A stretch of 64,000 nt of DNA from an uncultured Roseibium sp. (GCF_947499295.1 NZ_CANMNP010000007.1:62001-126000); one strand, 5' to 3'; shown: positions 1 through 10,036, numbered from the stretch's first letter. Numbers and translations: made by a program. Notes: a model not told the origin generated them from the letters alone.

Positions 1-526
1 TCTCTTCACCACAAATATAGGCGCCGGCCCCATGGTGAACGTAGATATCAAAATCATATCCGTTCTTGTTGTTTTTGCCGATCAGGCCATCGTCATACGC
101 CTGATCGATGGCGGCCTGTAGACGCTCACGTTCCCGGATGAACTCACCGCGCACATAGATGTAAGCGGCAATGGCACCCATTGCGAAACCGGCAACAAGG
201 CAGCCCTCAACAAGAGTATGCGGATCATGCCGGAGTATTTCGCGGTCTTTGCAGGTTCCAGGTTCCGATTCGTCTGCGTTCACAACAAGATAAGCCGGAC
301 GTCCATCGGACTCCTTCGGCATGAAGGACCACTTCAATCCGGTTGGGAAACCCGCACCGCCACGACCGCGCAGACCCGAATCTTTCATTTCCTGCACGAT
401 CCAGTCACGACCCTTGTCGAGCAGAGCCTTGGTATTGTCCCATTGGCCCCGCTTTTTCGCACCTTGCAGGCCCCAGTCGTGCAAACCGTAGATATTGGTG
501 AAGATCCGATCCTGATCTTTCAGCAT
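1..526 (-). CDS. nuoF: NADH-quinone oxidoreductase subunit F (N-terminal part, cut by window edge)
   Basis: This is the NADH-oxidising, FMN-binding subunit of complex I, on the cytoplasmic peripheral arm. Only about the first 175 residues are inside the window; the rest lies to the left. The visible part has the glycine-rich [10 protein letters not shown] flavin/NADH-binding loop and the [14 protein letters not shown] segment, both diagnostic of NuoF. The start ATG is at 526-524. It lies 9 bp after the nuoE stop, so the two genes are co-transcribed. The protein works with NuoE, directly upstream, as the electron input module. Family assignment is certain; the missing C-terminus, which should carry the 4Fe-4S ligands, cannot be judged. 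Confidence 0.97.
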   Translation of the reverse strand, partial: MLKDQDRIFTNIYGLHDWGLQGAKKRGQWDNTKALLDKGRDWIVQEMKDSGLRGRGGAGFPTGLKWSFMPKESDGRPAYLVVNADESEPGTCKDREILRHDPHTLVEGCLVAGFAMGAIAAYIYVRGEFIRERERLQAAIDQAYDDGLIGKNNKNGYDFDIYVHHGAGAYICGEE

Positions 527-535
527 CTCGACCCC

Positions 536-1786
536 CTAGTCTTCGCTCTTGGAGGAGGCCACATCACCGGCTTCCACGCGCTTGGAAAATTCTGTGTCTT
601 CACCGGACGCCAGGATCTTGGCCTGTTCAATCCAGCCGTCGCGTTCGATACGACCCTTGAACTTCAATCTGCTATCCACCCATGCGACTTCAGCAGGTCC
701 CCAGTTCGCAACCTGGTCGAAATGGAAGAACCCGAGATCATGCAGCGTTGCTTCCAGTTTCGGTCCGACGCCCTTCAATTTCTTCAGATCGTCAGGTTTA
801 CCGCCACGGGCCTCGGTCAGCGTCTCCGGCGCTTTCTCTTCAACCGCAGCCGCCTCCTTCTCCGCCTTCGGTTTTACGGCGGACTTTGGTGCAGCTGCTT
901 TGCTGGCCGGCTTCTCTGCCTTCTCAATTTCTTTCGTGTCGGCTTTCTTCTCAGCAGGAGCTGCTGATTTCTTTGCCTCAGGAGCCGCTGCCGATGTGTC
1001 AGGCTTTTTCTCTGCCTTAGCGGCAAATGCTGCCTTCACTTTGGCAACCGCATCTTCAGCAGGCGTTGGCACGCCATCATAGTCGTTTCCGCCGACGTTG
1101 ATCGAAGCGCCGGCGAAGTCGTGGGATGCCTTCTCAGCTCCATCAACGACATGAGCAACGGGCAATGCCCCTTTACTCGTGTCCTCAATGTCGGTTAGAG
1201 ACGTCTGCTCACCTTCAGCCATTGCAAAACGCCGGCCGTTCTGCGGTCCGGGCGTGACTTCATGCCCTTCGGAAATATCATCAAGCAACTTGTTGAAACT
1301 GTCGGGCGTCAGATCCTCATAAGTGTCCTTGAAGATCTGAACCATGGGGGCGTTTACGCAAGCACCAAGACACTCGACTTCTTCCCAAGAGAACATGCCG
1401 TCCTCTGAAATCTCGTGCATATGCTTGGCAATGCGGGACTTGCAAATCTTGATTAAGTCTTCTGAACCGCGCAGCTGACAGGGCGTGGTACCGCAAACCT
1501 GGATATGGGCTTTCTTTCCGACCGGCTGCAGCTGGAACATCGTGTAGAATGTGGCGACTTCCAGAACACGGATCTTGGGCATGTCGAGCAGCTCCGCAAT
1601 ATAGCGAATAGCCGGCTCACTCACCCAACCGTCATTTTGCTCCTGTGCACGCCACAAAACCGGAATGACCGCGGAGGCCTGACGTCCGGCCGGGTAGCGG
1701 TCGATAAGCTTATTGGCCCACGCGAGATTTTTCTCGGTGAACACAAAGCTTTCTGGTTGTTCCGCGGCAAGTCGGCGAACTGCCAT
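536..1786 (-). CDS. nuoE: NADH-quinone oxidoreductase subunit E with long C-terminal extension
   Basis: This is the 24-kDa-type, thioredoxin-fold 2Fe-2S subunit of complex I, which works next to NuoF. Residues 1 to about 165 are the conserved domain, with cluster cysteines in [10 protein letters not shown] and [10 protein letters not shown]. The protein is 416 residues long, far more than the roughly 170 to 240 of minimal NuoE. The extra part is a long Ala/Lys/Glu/Pro-rich linker followed, at about 330-400, by a compact domain beginning [19 protein letters not shown], which looks like a helix-hairpin-helix fold. Extended NuoE proteins are known in alphaproteobacteria; what the extension does is not known to me. 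It sits between the methyltransferase gene (14 bp gap) and nuoF. Confidence 0.96.
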   Translation of the reverse strand: MAVRRLAAEQPESFVFTEKNLAWANKLIDRYPAGRQASAVIPVLWRAQEQNDGWVSEPAIRYIAELLDMPKIRVLEVATFYTMFQLQPVGKKAHIQVCGTTPCQLRGSEDLIKICKSRIAKHMHEISEDGMFSWEEVECLGACVNAPMVQIFKDTYEDLTPDSFNKLLDDISEGHEVTPGPQNGRRFAMAEGEQTSLTDIEDTSKGALPVAHVVDGAEKASHDFAGASINVGGNDYDGVPTPAEDAVAKVKAAFAAKAEKKPDTSAAAPEAKKSAAPAEKKADTKEIEKAEKPASKAAAPKSAVKPKAEKEAAAVEEKAPETLTEARGGKPDDLKKLKGVGPKLEATLHDLGFFHFDQVANWGPAEVAWVDSRLKFKGRIERDGWIEQAKILASGEDTEFSKRVEAGDVASSKSED

Positions 1787-1800
1787 GGTGTTATCCCCGT

Positions 1801-2796
1801 TTACTGCGCGATGGCCACACTACCGTCTCCGGTTTGCGCCTGACCGGCCACCAGGCCGGCGAGACGATCCATCCAGAATCGGCTTTGTGTCGCAAAAAAA
1901 TCATATCCTTTACGGCGGTCGCGCTTCAGGCCGTCAAGCTCCAAAACCGCGCCCAATTCGAAGAAACGATCAGCATTGTAGCCAAACAGCCGCATGCCAC
2001 ATTCCTCGGAAAGGTACTTGGAAACCGAATGACTCCGATCGGCGCCATGGTCTTCATAGATTATCAGAACGTCTTTCTGCAGCAGATTGCTTGCTCCTTT
2101 CAGAGCTTCAATCTCGCTTCCTTCAACGTCGAGCTTCAAGACTATCGTCGAGTGATCCTCAAGCCCGGCTTCTTCAAGTATTTTGTCCAGAGTTATCGTC
2201 TCGACGTCACCAAGCGCGTGTCCTGAAACCTGCTGATCGACCAGCGATCTGGCCTCATGCTTGCGGCCGAAGAAATTCAGGACTTCTCCGTCCTTGTCGA
2301 ACACCGCCCGATTGATGCAAATGAACCGGTTATCGTTCAGAACGGCATTCTCGCACAGCCGTTCAAAATTAACCGGATCGAGCTCAACAGCAGCAGTCTG
2401 GCGCTTGCCAAACCGTCTGCTGGTAACCTTTGCCGACCAATACCCGTAGTTCGCACCGCAATCGATGAACGCGTAGTCAAGATCGCTAAATGTCAGCAGG
2501 AGCGCTTCGATTTCCTCTTCATAGAGGCTCAAGGGCTTCAAAAGGCGGCTCCAATAAGCATCCCCATAAGGGAACGCGAACTCTAGGTCCTCGTCCAGCA
2601 CGAGGCGGATGTCTTTTTGACTGGGCAGAGCTTTGCTGACCAGTTTGGCCACATAGGAAATGCCACGACTGTTAAGAGGCGCAAGTGCCCTGGCCGCAAT
2701 GCTCATCGCAGTAAGGCCGGCGCGCTCGACAGACGATGCGTTTGAAATCGCACCGGTGCGCCAATCAACAACAATGGAGTTTCCGGCCAGGGTCAT
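1801..2796 (-). CDS. FkbM-family methyltransferase-like protein inside the nuo operon
   Basis: This is a 331-residue protein with an S-adenosylmethionine-dependent methyltransferase fold of the FkbM type. Motif I is [12 protein letters not shown] near residue 110, and the later [16 protein letters not shown] segment is typical of FkbM proteins. No signal peptide or membrane segment is apparent, so it is probably cytoplasmic. It lies 3 bp after nuoD and 14 bp before nuoE on the same strand, so it should be co-transcribed with complex I. FkbM relatives methylate small molecules, sugars or lipids; the substrate here is unknown. A role in complex I modification or assembly would be only an inference from position. 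It is not a standard nuo gene. Confidence 0.85.
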   Translation of the reverse strand: MTLAGNSIVVDWRTGAISNASSVERAGLTAMSIAARALAPLNSRGISYVAKLVSKALPSQKDIRLVLDEDLEFAFPYGDAYWSRLLKPLSLYEEEIEALLLTFSDLDYAFIDCGANYGYWSAKVTSRRFGKRQTAAVELDPVNFERLCENAVLNDNRFICINRAVFDKDGEVLNFFGRKHEARSLVDQQVSGHALGDVETITLDKILEEAGLEDHSTIVLKLDVEGSEIEALKGASNLLQKDVLIIYEDHGADRSHSVSKYLSEECGMRLFGYNADRFFELGAVLELDGLKRDRRKGYDFFATQSRFWMDRLAGLVAGQAQTGDGSVAIAQ

Positions 2797-2799
2797 GAT

Positions 2800-3984
2800 C
2801 TAGCGGTCTACCTCGCCGAACACGATGTCCATGGAACCGAGAACCGCAGAAACGTCGGCAAGCATGTGGCCCTTGCAAAGGAAATCCATCGCCTGCAAGT
2901 GCGCATATCCCGGCGCCTTGATCTTGCAGCGGTAAGGTTTGTTCGTTCCATCAGCGACAAGATAGACACCGAATTCACCCTTGGGCGCTTCCACGGCGGC
3001 GTAAACTTCGCCGGCGGGAACGTGGTAACCTTCGGTATAGAGCTTGAAGTGGTGAATGAGCGCTTCCATCGACCGCTTCATTTCCCCCCGTTTAGGAGGA
3101 ACGATCTTGCCGTCGGTCGACGACACGGGACCTGTTTCAACGGTCAGCTTCTCAAGACACTGCTTCATGATGCGAACCGACTGGCGCATTTCTTCCATGC
3201 GAATCAGATAGCGGTCATAGCAATCGCCGTTCTTTCCGATGGGGATATCGAAGTCGAGTTCAGAATAGCACTCATAAGGTTGAGATTTGCGCAAATCCCA
3301 AGGAGCACCCGAGCCCCGCACCATGACACCGGAGAACCCCCAGGCCCACGCGTCGTCCAGATCCACGACACCAATGTCAACGTTCCGTTGCTTGAAAATA
3401 CGGTTGTCGGTCAACAGTCCTTCGATGTCATCGCAGGTCTGCAAAAACGGATCGCAAAAGTCCCAGATATCATCCAGCAGATCCCGTGGCAGGTCCTGGT
3501 GAACACCGCCAGGCCGCACATAGGCTGCATGCATGCGGGCCCCGCAGGCACGCTCGTAAAAAACCATAAGCTCTTCGCGCGGTTCAAATCCCCAAAGTGG
3601 CGGCGTCAGAGCGCCGACATCGAGAGCTTGCGTCGTGACGTTCAAAAGGTGCGACAGCAAGCGTCCGATTTCCGAATAAAGCACCCGGATAAGCTGTCCG
3701 CGTTTTGGAACCGCGATGCCAAGAAGCTTCTCGACGCCCAATGCAAAGGCGTGCTCCTGGTTCATCGGCGCTACGTAGTCGAGACGGTCGAAATAAGGAA
3801 TGGCCTGCAGATAGGTTTTCTGTTCAATCAGCTTTTCGGTGCCCCGGTGGAGAAGCCCGATATGCGGATCGACACGTGTCACAACCTCGCCGTCCAGCTC
3901 CAGAACCAGACGCAAAACGCCGTGGGCTGCCGGGTGCTGGGGCCCGAAATTGATGTTGAAGTTACGGACCTGAGCCTCAGCCAT
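2800..3984 (-). CDS. nuoD: NADH-quinone oxidoreductase subunit D
   Basis: This is the 49-kDa-type subunit of complex I, which helps form the quinone-binding pocket together with NuoB. I chose the start at 3984 ([20 protein letters not shown]), giving 394 residues; an in-frame start 36 bp upstream would add a tail unlike the family. Typical segments are [13 protein letters not shown] near the N-terminus, [12 protein letters not shown], and [20 protein letters not shown] near the C-terminus. The family descends from the large subunit of NiFe hydrogenases and has lost its metal ligands. The start codon overlaps the end of the GFA-family gene by 8 bp, which implies translational coupling. Confidence 0.98.
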   Translation of the reverse strand: MAEAQVRNFNINFGPQHPAAHGVLRLVLELDGEVVTRVDPHIGLLHRGTEKLIEQKTYLQAIPYFDRLDYVAPMNQEHAFALGVEKLLGIAVPKRGQLIRVLYSEIGRLLSHLLNVTTQALDVGALTPPLWGFEPREELMVFYERACGARMHAAYVRPGGVHQDLPRDLLDDIWDFCDPFLQTCDDIEGLLTDNRIFKQRNVDIGVVDLDDAWAWGFSGVMVRGSGAPWDLRKSQPYECYSELDFDIPIGKNGDCYDRYLIRMEEMRQSVRIMKQCLEKLTVETGPVSSTDGKIVPPKRGEMKRSMEALIHHFKLYTEGYHVPAGEVYAAVEAPKGEFGVYLVADGTNKPYRCKIKAPGYAHLQAMDFLCKGHMLADVSAVLGSMDIVFGEVDR

Positions 3985-4420
3985 TTTGAGGTTCCTGCAT
4001 TTGCTGCGTGTAGTACGCAAATACTTCAGGGCCGGTCATTTTGCGCGTCTCGTTTGCAAACGCGTAGTTGGCCGGCTGTTCGTCCACGAAGATCTCCGTG
4101 GTGAATTTGAATTGAGACGGGTCGTCAAAGGCTTGCGCAGAAAAACTGACATGGGAGCCATCCGCCATGCGCCACATCAATGTCGAACCACATTTCGAGC
4201 AAAACACCCGTTCAGCATAGTCTGACGCTTTATAGATGCTGAGAGCGTCTCCGCCTTCAATTTCAACGCTGCTCATGGGGCCGCAGCCAACGGCCATGAA
4301 TGACCCGCCTGTCCAGCGCCGGCACATGCCGCAATGGCAAACGCCCATTTCGCCGTTGTCGGGCTGCGCACTGAACCGCACTGCCCCGCAAAGACATCCA
4401 CCAGAAAGCCGCTCGCTCAT
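3977..4420 (-). CDS. GFA-family (Mss4-like fold) zinc-binding protein
   Basis: This is a 147-residue protein of the GFA family (named for glutathione-dependent formaldehyde-activating enzyme). The expected cysteine pattern is present: [10 protein letters not shown] at the start, [12 protein letters not shown] near residue 28, and FCSKCGSTL near residue 73. Most members of this family have no proven reaction, so no enzyme name is justified. The gene lies between nuoC and nuoD, starting 14 bp after the nuoC stop and overlapping the nuoD start by 8 bp, so it is an embedded operon member. Neither it nor the FkbM-type gene nearby is a complex I subunit. Its presence may be a lineage-specific insertion into the operon. 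Confidence 0.88.
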   Translation of the reverse strand: MSERLSGGCLCGAVRFSAQPDNGEMGVCHCGMCRRWTGGSFMAVGCGPMSSVEIEGGDALSIYKASDYAERVFCSKCGSTLMWRMADGSHVSFSAQAFDDPSQFKFTTEIFVDEQPANYAFANETRKMTGPEVFAYYTQQMQEPQNG

Positions 4421-4434
4421 CCCCGCCCCGCCGA

Positions 4435-5040
4435 TCAGTTGGTTGTCGCTTTCTCATCGCCGGGCAGCACATAGTCGGTACCTTCCCAAGGCGAGAGAAA
4501 ATCAAAGGAACGCATTTCCTGGTTCAGTCGAACAGGTTCATAGACGACACGTTTTTTCTGGTCGTCATAGCGCACTTCAACGAAGCCGGTCACAGGGAAA
4601 TCCTTGCGTAGCGGATGCCCGTCAAAGCCGTAATCGGTTAGGATGCGCCGCAGATCCGGATGGCCAGAGAAAAGAATTCCATACATGTCGTAAGCTTCGC
4701 GCTCGAACCATTCCGCTCCCGGAAAAAGCGATGTCAATGAAGCCACGGCTGTCGTCTCGTCGGTCGCGATTTTCACGCGGATGCGCTGGTTCTGAACCGG
4801 TGACAGGAAGTGATAGACAACATCAAAGCGTTTCTCACGCTCCGGATAGTCGACGCCGCAAATGTCGGTCAGATTGACGAATTTGCACGAGGCGTTGTCA
4901 CGCAAAAAGCGAACCACATCCAGAATGTCGGTCGCATTCACGCTCAGCGTCAATTCACCGAATTCCGCCTTCCAGGACACGAGAGACTCGCCAAGACCAA
5001 GCTCGACGTGCTCAGCGAGTTCCTTCAAAGTCTCGTCCAT
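4435..5040 (-). CDS. nuoC: NADH-quinone oxidoreductase subunit C
   Basis: This is the 30-kDa-type subunit of the complex I peripheral arm, about 201 residues long. The family signature is visible as [15 protein letters not shown] and [27 protein letters not shown] segments. NuoC and NuoD are separate genes here, not fused as in Escherichia coli. I chose the ATG at 5040 because GAGGG lies about 8 nt upstream; a GTG five codons earlier is possible. It follows nuoB by 92 bp, the widest gap in the operon, and is followed 14 bp later by the GFA-family gene. Confidence 0.97.
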   Translation of the reverse strand: MDETLKELAEHVELGLGESLVSWKAEFGELTLSVNATDILDVVRFLRDNASCKFVNLTDICGVDYPEREKRFDVVYHFLSPVQNQRIRVKIATDETTAVASLTSLFPGAEWFEREAYDMYGILFSGHPDLRRILTDYGFDGHPLRKDFPVTGFVEVRYDDQKKRVVYEPVRLNQEMRSFDFLSPWEGTDYVLPGDEKATTN

Positions 5041-5132
5041 GGTGTTCGCCCTCACTCCCTCGGAGCCTTCCTTTTAACGCGCCTGCAAGCGCCAATCCTT
5101 TGAATTCTCCGCCGATTCAGGCGGTAAAACCC

Positions 5133-5711
5133 TTATCTCTCGATAGTGCCCGTACGGCGAATTTTCTTTTGCAGCAGCATCACACCGTAAAGAAGCGCTT
5201 CTGCCGTCGGCGGGCACCCTGGAACGTAAATGTCGACTGGCACGACCCGGTCACATCCGCGAACCACTGAATAGGAATAGTGGTAGTAGCCGCCACCGTT
5301 CGCACATGAGCCCATCGAAATCACGTATCGCGGCTCAGGCATCTGATCGTAGACCTTGCGAAGCGCAGGAGCCATTTTGTTGGTCAACGTTCCGGCCACA
5401 ATCATCACGTCTGACTGGCGCGGAGAAGCACGCGGAGCAAATCCGAAACGTTCCGCGTCGTAGCGCGGCATGGACATCTGCATCATTTCAACAGCGCAGC
5501 ACGCAAGACCAAAGGTCATCCACATCAAAGAGCCCGTGCGGGCCCACTGAATAAGGTTGTCCGTCGACGTTACGAGGAAGCCCTTGTCGGCCAGCTCATT
5601 GTTGACCTCAAGGAAAAACGCGTCGTCCTCACCGATCGGTTTACCGGTGTTCGGGTTAATAATGCCCTTGGGTTTGGGAGCGACGAGCGGATCGGTAGTG
5701 GTCAATCCCAT
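5133..5711 (-). CDS. nuoB: NADH-quinone oxidoreductase subunit B
   Basis: This is the PSST-type subunit that carries cluster N2, the last iron-sulfur centre before quinone. The 192-residue protein shows the characteristic [11 protein letters not shown] cysteine pair, [21 protein letters not shown], and [14 protein letters not shown], which together supply the four cysteine ligands. I chose the start at 5711 ([16 protein letters not shown]); a longer reading adds residues that only translate the end of nuoA in another frame. The start overlaps the nuoA stop by 10 bp, consistent with translational coupling. Confidence 0.98.
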   Translation of the reverse strand: MGLTTTDPLVAPKPKGIINPNTGKPIGEDDAFFLEVNNELADKGFLVTSTDNLIQWARTGSLMWMTFGLACCAVEMMQMSMPRYDAERFGFAPRASPRQSDVMIVAGTLTNKMAPALRKVYDQMPEPRYVISMGSCANGGGYYHYSYSVVRGCDRVVPVDIYVPGCPPTAEALLYGVMLLQKKIRRTGTIER

Positions 5712-6067
5712 TCCAGCGCTCCTTTTTTCCATTCGTAGATAAATCCGACAGTCAGGACGCCGAGAAAGACCATCATCGACCAAAACCCGTACCAGCCGAG
5801 GTCACCGAATACGACAGCCCAGGGAAACAGGAAGGCAACTTCAAGATCGAAAATGATGAAGAGGATCGAGACCAGATAGAAACGCACGTCGAATTTCATG
5901 CGCGCATCGTCGAACGCGTTGAAACCGCACTCATAGGCCGACAATTTTTCCGGATCCGGGTTTTTGTAGGCCAGTAGAAACGGTGAAATCAGCAAGGCAA
6001 GGCCGATCACCAGTGCAATGCCGATGAACACGACGATCGGGACATATTCCCGCAAGAGTTCTTCCAT
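5702..6067 (-). CDS. nuoA: NADH-quinone oxidoreductase subunit A
   Basis: This is the small membrane subunit (ND3-like) of complex I and the first gene of the operon. The 121-residue protein starts at 6067 ([16 protein letters not shown]) and has three predicted transmembrane helices: residues about 8-30, 60-82 and 90-112. The conserved loop AYECGFNAF lies between helices 1 and 2, and the conserved acidic helix [12 protein letters not shown] follows. The promoter should lie in the roughly 500 bp upstream, before the tRNA-Asp genes, but I could not pick a convincing one. Confidence 0.97.
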   Translation of the reverse strand: MEELLREYVPIVVFIGIALVIGLALLISPFLLAYKNPDPEKLSAYECGFNAFDDARMKFDVRFYLVSILFIIFDLEVAFLFPWAVVFGDLGWYGFWSMMVFLGVLTVGFIYEWKKGALEWD

Positions 6068-6576
6068 GTCTTTCGCGTCCTTGCATATGGAGGCGGATCG
6101 AGAGGCGATCCGGAGCCGGGGCTGCACCTCTTGGCCTCATAAAGCCGGCTGGTCGCGCAGAGCCCGTCAGCTTAATGAAACCAACATGCGAGCGCACGCT
6201 TAACTTACGGCTTGGTGCAACGCAAGACCCCCTGCGGGTCAAACTCTTGCCACATATGAGCCAATTTCCAAACGACCCCTGCCAACTCCTTTGTTTCAGC
6301 CAGTTTGTGCAACCGCAAAATCTTTACACAGGCTGCGCGGGATTATGACGCACCCGAGCCGGATTTCCACCCCTTGAATAGAATCGCAATTCAAAAACAA
6401 GGGAAGACCCAAAACCGTAACAATTTGAAGAAGCTGACGCTGTCGATTACTTTTATGCGAACCTATACGCAACATTCAGGCCCAACCGACAAAAATCGGG
6501 CCGTGTCCGGTTGGCCGTATGCGCGGTTAATCCATTCGTCATTTTTCAACTTGGGAACAAGTTCGGGAACCGTGAG
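6068..6576 (-). other. intergenic region upstream of nuoA
   Basis: This stretch holds no gene I can support. Short open frames here have no family resemblance, and one of them only becomes protein-like where it runs into the tRNA-Asp gene. By position it must hold the nuo promoter and leader. I looked for -35/-10 pairs on the minus strand and found none convincing. A small inverted repeat, GACCCGCAGGGGGTC on the minus strand, lies near 6225-6240. Confidence 0.4.
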
Positions 6577-6653
6577 TGGCGCGAGTGACGGGGCTCGAAC
6601 CCGCGACCTCCGGCGTGACAGGCCGGCACTCTAACCAACTGAGCTACACCCGC
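6577..6653 (-). tRNA. tRNA-Asp (GTC), copy 1
   Basis: The minus strand gives a complete 77-nt cloverleaf. It begins GCGGGTGTAGCTCAGTTGG, has anticodon GTC within the CCTGTCACG stretch, the T-arm GGTTCGAGCC, and an encoded CCA end at 6579-6577. It is identical in sequence to the copy at 6714-6790, from which it is separated by 60 nt. The two are probably one transcript. Confidence 0.97.
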
Positions 6654-6713
6654 ACAATCACGGTATATTTGCGCCTCTTCTTTCAAGATACACTCTTGCA
6701 TCTTAGTGAGAAG

Positions 6714-6790
6714 TGGCGCGAGTGACGGGGCTCGAACCCGCGACCTCCGGCGTGACAGGCCGGCACTCTAACCAACTGAGCTACACCCGC
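6714..6790 (-). tRNA. tRNA-Asp (GTC), copy 2
   Basis: This is a 77-nt tRNA on the minus strand, identical to the gene at 6577-6653, with anticodon GTC and an encoded CCA end at 6716-6714. It is the promoter-proximal copy of the tandem pair. Protein-like readings across this locus are translations of the tRNA and should be ignored. Confidence 0.97.
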
Positions 6791-7076
6791 TTCGCGCGGC
6801 AACGCAGTGTTGCCGTGAAGTGGCGCTGATGTACGGCGGCTGGAAAGCGAAGTCAAGCGCACTGACGCATCCAAATTGCCTTTTTTGACAAAGCCGCAGA
6901 CAACTCGGTTTTTCCGCATCAAAGAAGCCGTCCTTCAGTGTGGATAACTCGTCCCCGATCAACAAGTCGACACGGTATAGGAACTACACCGGCAAAATGA
7001 ATTTGGAACCTGACGCCTTCGCCATGCTGCGTCGGCAATTAGCGCGAATTGGATCAGTCTTATCAACAAGGTGGCT

Positions 7077-8735
7077 TTATTCCGCAGGGACTAGACGGCT
7101 GTCCCTCAATTGTCCCTCCAAAGCCAGGATCGGTACTGCCACAGTGGCATAGAGCGAATTGATTTCCTTGAGGCTGCGCACGACTTCCATGTGGACGCTG
7201 CTTGAATCGATGCTTTCCGGCGTCCTCGATTTCAACCTGCCCAGATGTCGATCATGACATTCCCGCTCCAATTGACGCATCCTGTCTTTCTCGGCGATCA
7301 GTTCGCGCGCTGAAGCAACATCACTGGAAACAAGCACGTTAAGCGCCAGCTGCATGTTGGCCAAGACACGGTCATGCAAGTTTTCAAGCTCAACCCGCCC
7401 ATCCCTGGAAAATTTGATCCCATTTTCCTTCAGCTCAACCGCCCGTTCCAAAAGGTTTTTTGACACCAGGTCGCCGGCACGTTCCAAATTAATGGCAAAA
7501 CTTGCCAGCTCCATGCTCCGCTCCGCCTCCGCCGAGGTCAATTCACCGCGGTTAACCTCCGCAATATAGAGCTTGATGTCGGAGTGTATCCTGTTGACGT
7601 TCTTATCCATCGCCTGAAGACGCTTGATTTCCTGTTGATCGCCATTTTCAAGCATCATCATCACTGGCCGGGTCATGAACTCAACCAGCTCCCCCATGCG
7701 CAACAGCTCCCGGGTCGCACTGGCAAGTGCCAGCCTGGGGACATGGACAACCCGCTGATCCAGAGCACTTTTGACGACGGTCTCGTTGGTGCCGGCTCCC
7801 CGCTCTTTCGAGGGCATCAACCGCTCGGTCAGTCTGGCAACTGGCCCGGTCAACGGCAGACAGGTCAGAACCAGTAGGAGATTGAACAAGATATGCACCG
7901 CTACGATCTGTTGCGCTGGATCACTGCTCAACGTTTCCAAAGGCAGGGGGATGGATGCGACTAACAGCATGGCAATCAAGGCGCCGCCGGCCCTGAAGAT
8001 CAGATTTCCAAGCGGCATCAGCCGGGCTTTTCGATCCATACCGCGGGTCAACCAGAGTGCCACACCCCCTGCTCCGACGTTCGCGCCAAGAACCAGCGGT
8101 ACGGCCGCCTCCAACGGCAAACCTGCATTTTGAACGAAGGCGGCAATCATCAATACCGCAGCCACACTGGAATGAATCAGAAACGCAAGCACCGCTCCAA
8201 GCACCAATGCTGTTGAAGCATCACCGGCCAGATATTCGGCAACATGCGGCATGAACTGAGCTTCTTTCAAAGGCGCCGTCGATTCCCCAATCAACTGAAG
8301 CGAGATCAACACAAGTGCTATGCCGATCAGGATCCGTCCTGCATGTTTTGTGGTTCGAGACTCAACTTTCAGGAACAACCACCCCCCGATCGCCAATAGC
8401 AGTGGAACCAGCCAGCTGAGGTCAAATACCAGGAACTGCACGACGAGAGACGATCCGAGATCGGCACCAAGCAGGACCGCTAGCCCTGCAGCCGTAGAAA
8501 GGATGCCGGAAGTTGCAAAGCTCGCCGCGAGCACCGCAACCGCCGTTGCACTTTGCAGCAGGATTGCCACCGCCATCCCGGACAGGGCCCCGGCTACCCG
8601 GCCAGATGCGGCTTTGATGATGGTGCGCTTGAGTGCGGGGCCAGACACCCGTTCAAAACCGGTCCTCACCATGCGCACCGCATAAAGGAGCAGCATAACT
8701 GATCCCAAAATCTTGATAAAAAGGACTATCGCCAT
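7077..8735 (-). CDS. Na/Pi-cotransporter-like membrane protein with C-terminal PhoU-type domain
   Basis: This 552-residue protein joins a polytopic membrane domain (about residues 1-300) to a cytoplasmic helical domain (about 330-552) like PhoU. The membrane part has the family's two repeated segments, seen as LLQSATAVAVLAASFATSG near residue 60 and FLIHSSVAAVLMIAAFVQNAG near 185. Homologues are annotated as Na+/Pi symporters (NptA/YjbB type); in Escherichia coli YjbB promotes phosphate export, so direction of transport is open. The PhoU-like half could sense or gate transport. The gene stands alone between tRNA-Asp and tRNA-Val, and I see no clear terminator after it. Confidence 0.9.
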   Translation of the reverse strand: MAIVLFIKILGSVMLLLYAVRMVRTGFERVSGPALKRTIIKAASGRVAGALSGMAVAILLQSATAVAVLAASFATSGILSTAAGLAVLLGADLGSSLVVQFLVFDLSWLVPLLLAIGGWLFLKVESRTTKHAGRILIGIALVLISLQLIGESTAPLKEAQFMPHVAEYLAGDASTALVLGAVLAFLIHSSVAAVLMIAAFVQNAGLPLEAAVPLVLGANVGAGGVALWLTRGMDRKARLMPLGNLIFRAGGALIAMLLVASIPLPLETLSSDPAQQIVAVHILFNLLLVLTCLPLTGPVARLTERLMPSKERGAGTNETVVKSALDQRVVHVPRLALASATRELLRMGELVEFMTRPVMMMLENGDQQEIKRLQAMDKNVNRIHSDIKLYIAEVNRGELTSAEAERSMELASFAINLERAGDLVSKNLLERAVELKENGIKFSRDGRVELENLHDRVLANMQLALNVLVSSDVASARELIAEKDRMRQLERECHDRHLGRLKSRTPESIDSSSVHMEVVRSLKEINSLYATVAVPILALEGQLRDSRLVPAE

Positions 8736-9074
8736 CTAATTAAACTTCTAATTTTTCGATGTTTTTTTGTTAGCCGGTAAAATTTATAGAAACCAAACAC
8801 GGCGAAAAACAAGCAAAAAAGTGCACTCAGTGCTTATATTGCATCCGAAGTAGGTGCTGGACTGCAGCCAAGTCCTTGAAGCTGCGATCAGAAGCTCAAT
8901 CGAGTTTCATTCAATTTTTTTGTTAGCGCAGTTTTACAAGATCGCATCTGTTCGCGAAAAATCAGGCAGTCCCTGCACCGACCAGAAATTGGGTGACTGA
9001 ACAAAAAACGAATGAAGAACCGAAACGCGAAGCATCACGGCACAAGGCAAAGTCTTTGAATTTGGGAAAGAAAA
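8736..9074. other. intergenic region between the Na/Pi gene and tRNA-Val
   Basis: No gene is supported here. The stretch is AT-rich relative to its neighbours and should hold the promoter of the Na/Pi-transporter-like gene. A 13-bp sequence, TTTTTTTGTTAGC, occurs twice (about 8763-8775 and 8917-8929). It is low in complexity, so the repeat may be chance. Confidence 0.4.
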
Positions 9075-9150
<76 letters not shown>

Positions 9151-9379
9151 TCAACGAGGTGAGACGCCTTTTAGGTTGTCGCCACTTTCTTGGCAAGTCC
9201 TAATTCTAAGAAATTCGCAATCCCTGCCATACTTGTGGATGACCGCTTCAAACCGGCTTTGTCGAACCTGTGCAGATATCACGCCACAAGAGGCGCTAAA
9301 CCGCCAGACAAGGCAAACGGATTCAGGAGCTTTGAGTTCCGGCAGACGCAGCGTCTCAACTGAGCGGCATGAAAATCAG

Positions 9380-10036
9380 CTATCGAAACCGGTAGGCAAA
9401 CTGCAACATATCCGTCAGGCCGCGCTGAGGATTGTCGGCAGCAAGGCCGTTTCGATTGAAGAATTGCACAAGCCTCGCGATTCCCTGTTGATCGTTCGGA
9501 CCCTTTGGCGGTGGTTGATTCATTAGTTTGGCGGCAATGATCCACGACATTGTCCGCCTGAGCCTGTTTTGATTTGCCGAAAACTCCGGGTTGCTCGCTG
9601 CGCGCTCAAACAGACCTCCCCAGGCCTGATTGACCGCATCGTTGATTGCCTCAATACGAATGAACCCTGCCTTGTTGGGACTTCGCGCCTTGTTCAGCAA
9701 ATGATCGATGTTGTAACCCGCCAGGTCGGCGCTGGTGGCATTGATACCGTAGACCTGATTCACGAAAGCCAGCCATGCCTTCTGATAGGAAGAATATCCT
9801 GCCCTGACCCAGACACATGCGTTTTCATCCGGGTTCCCCGGCTTGCGGACGATGGCCACATTCTTCAGGCTCCTGCGCCCTGCCCGCTCAGGTTCGATGC
9901 TGTCATCATATTCATCAAGAAAGACAAGGCGACCTAACCATTCAGGATGCTCCACCTGCACCTGGACAAGCGGATTGCGAACCCAGGCTTCAAATAATGC
10001 ACGTTGACGGCGGCTTATCAGTGCTTGAAGTGTCAT
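9380..10036 (-). CDS. hypothetical protein, 218 residues
   Basis: I do not recognise this protein. The start at 10036 is well supported: a strong Shine-Dalgarno sequence, GGAGGGA, lies just upstream of the ATG. It has no signal peptide or membrane segment and is rich in Arg, Asn and Gln. Residues about 85-150 hold a compact block with YNIDHLLNKAR and then FIRIEAINDAVNQAWGG. An Asp-His pair followed by such a segment is seen in some HNH-like proteins, but there is too little here to claim a nuclease. It stands alone between tRNA-Val and hupB with no operon partner. Codon usage looks like that of its neighbours. Confidence 0.75.
   Translation of the reverse strand: MTLQALISRRQRALFEAWVRNPLVQVQVEHPEWLGRLVFLDEYDDSIEPERAGRRSLKNVAIVRKPGNPDENACVWVRAGYSSYQKAWLAFVNQVYGINATSADLAGYNIDHLLNKARSPNKAGFIRIEAINDAVNQAWGGLFERAASNPEFSANQNRLRRTMSWIIAAKLMNQPPPKGPNDQQGIARLVQFFNRNGLAADNPQRGLTDMLQFAYRFR

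Noticed and set aside
2866..4104. 412-residue open frame antisense to nuoD
   Set aside because: It mirrors nuoD on the other strand and has no domain. The nuoD reading is certain.
6305..6922. Small protein-like frames across the tRNA-Asp pair
   Set aside because: Their recognisable-looking parts (GARTRDLRR on one strand, GGRGFEPRHS on the other) are translations of the tRNA genes, a common misannotation.
8763..8929. 13-bp direct repeat TTTTTTTGTTAGC
   Set aside because: Mostly a T-run in AT-rich intergenic DNA, so two occurrences could be chance; no integration features are nearby.
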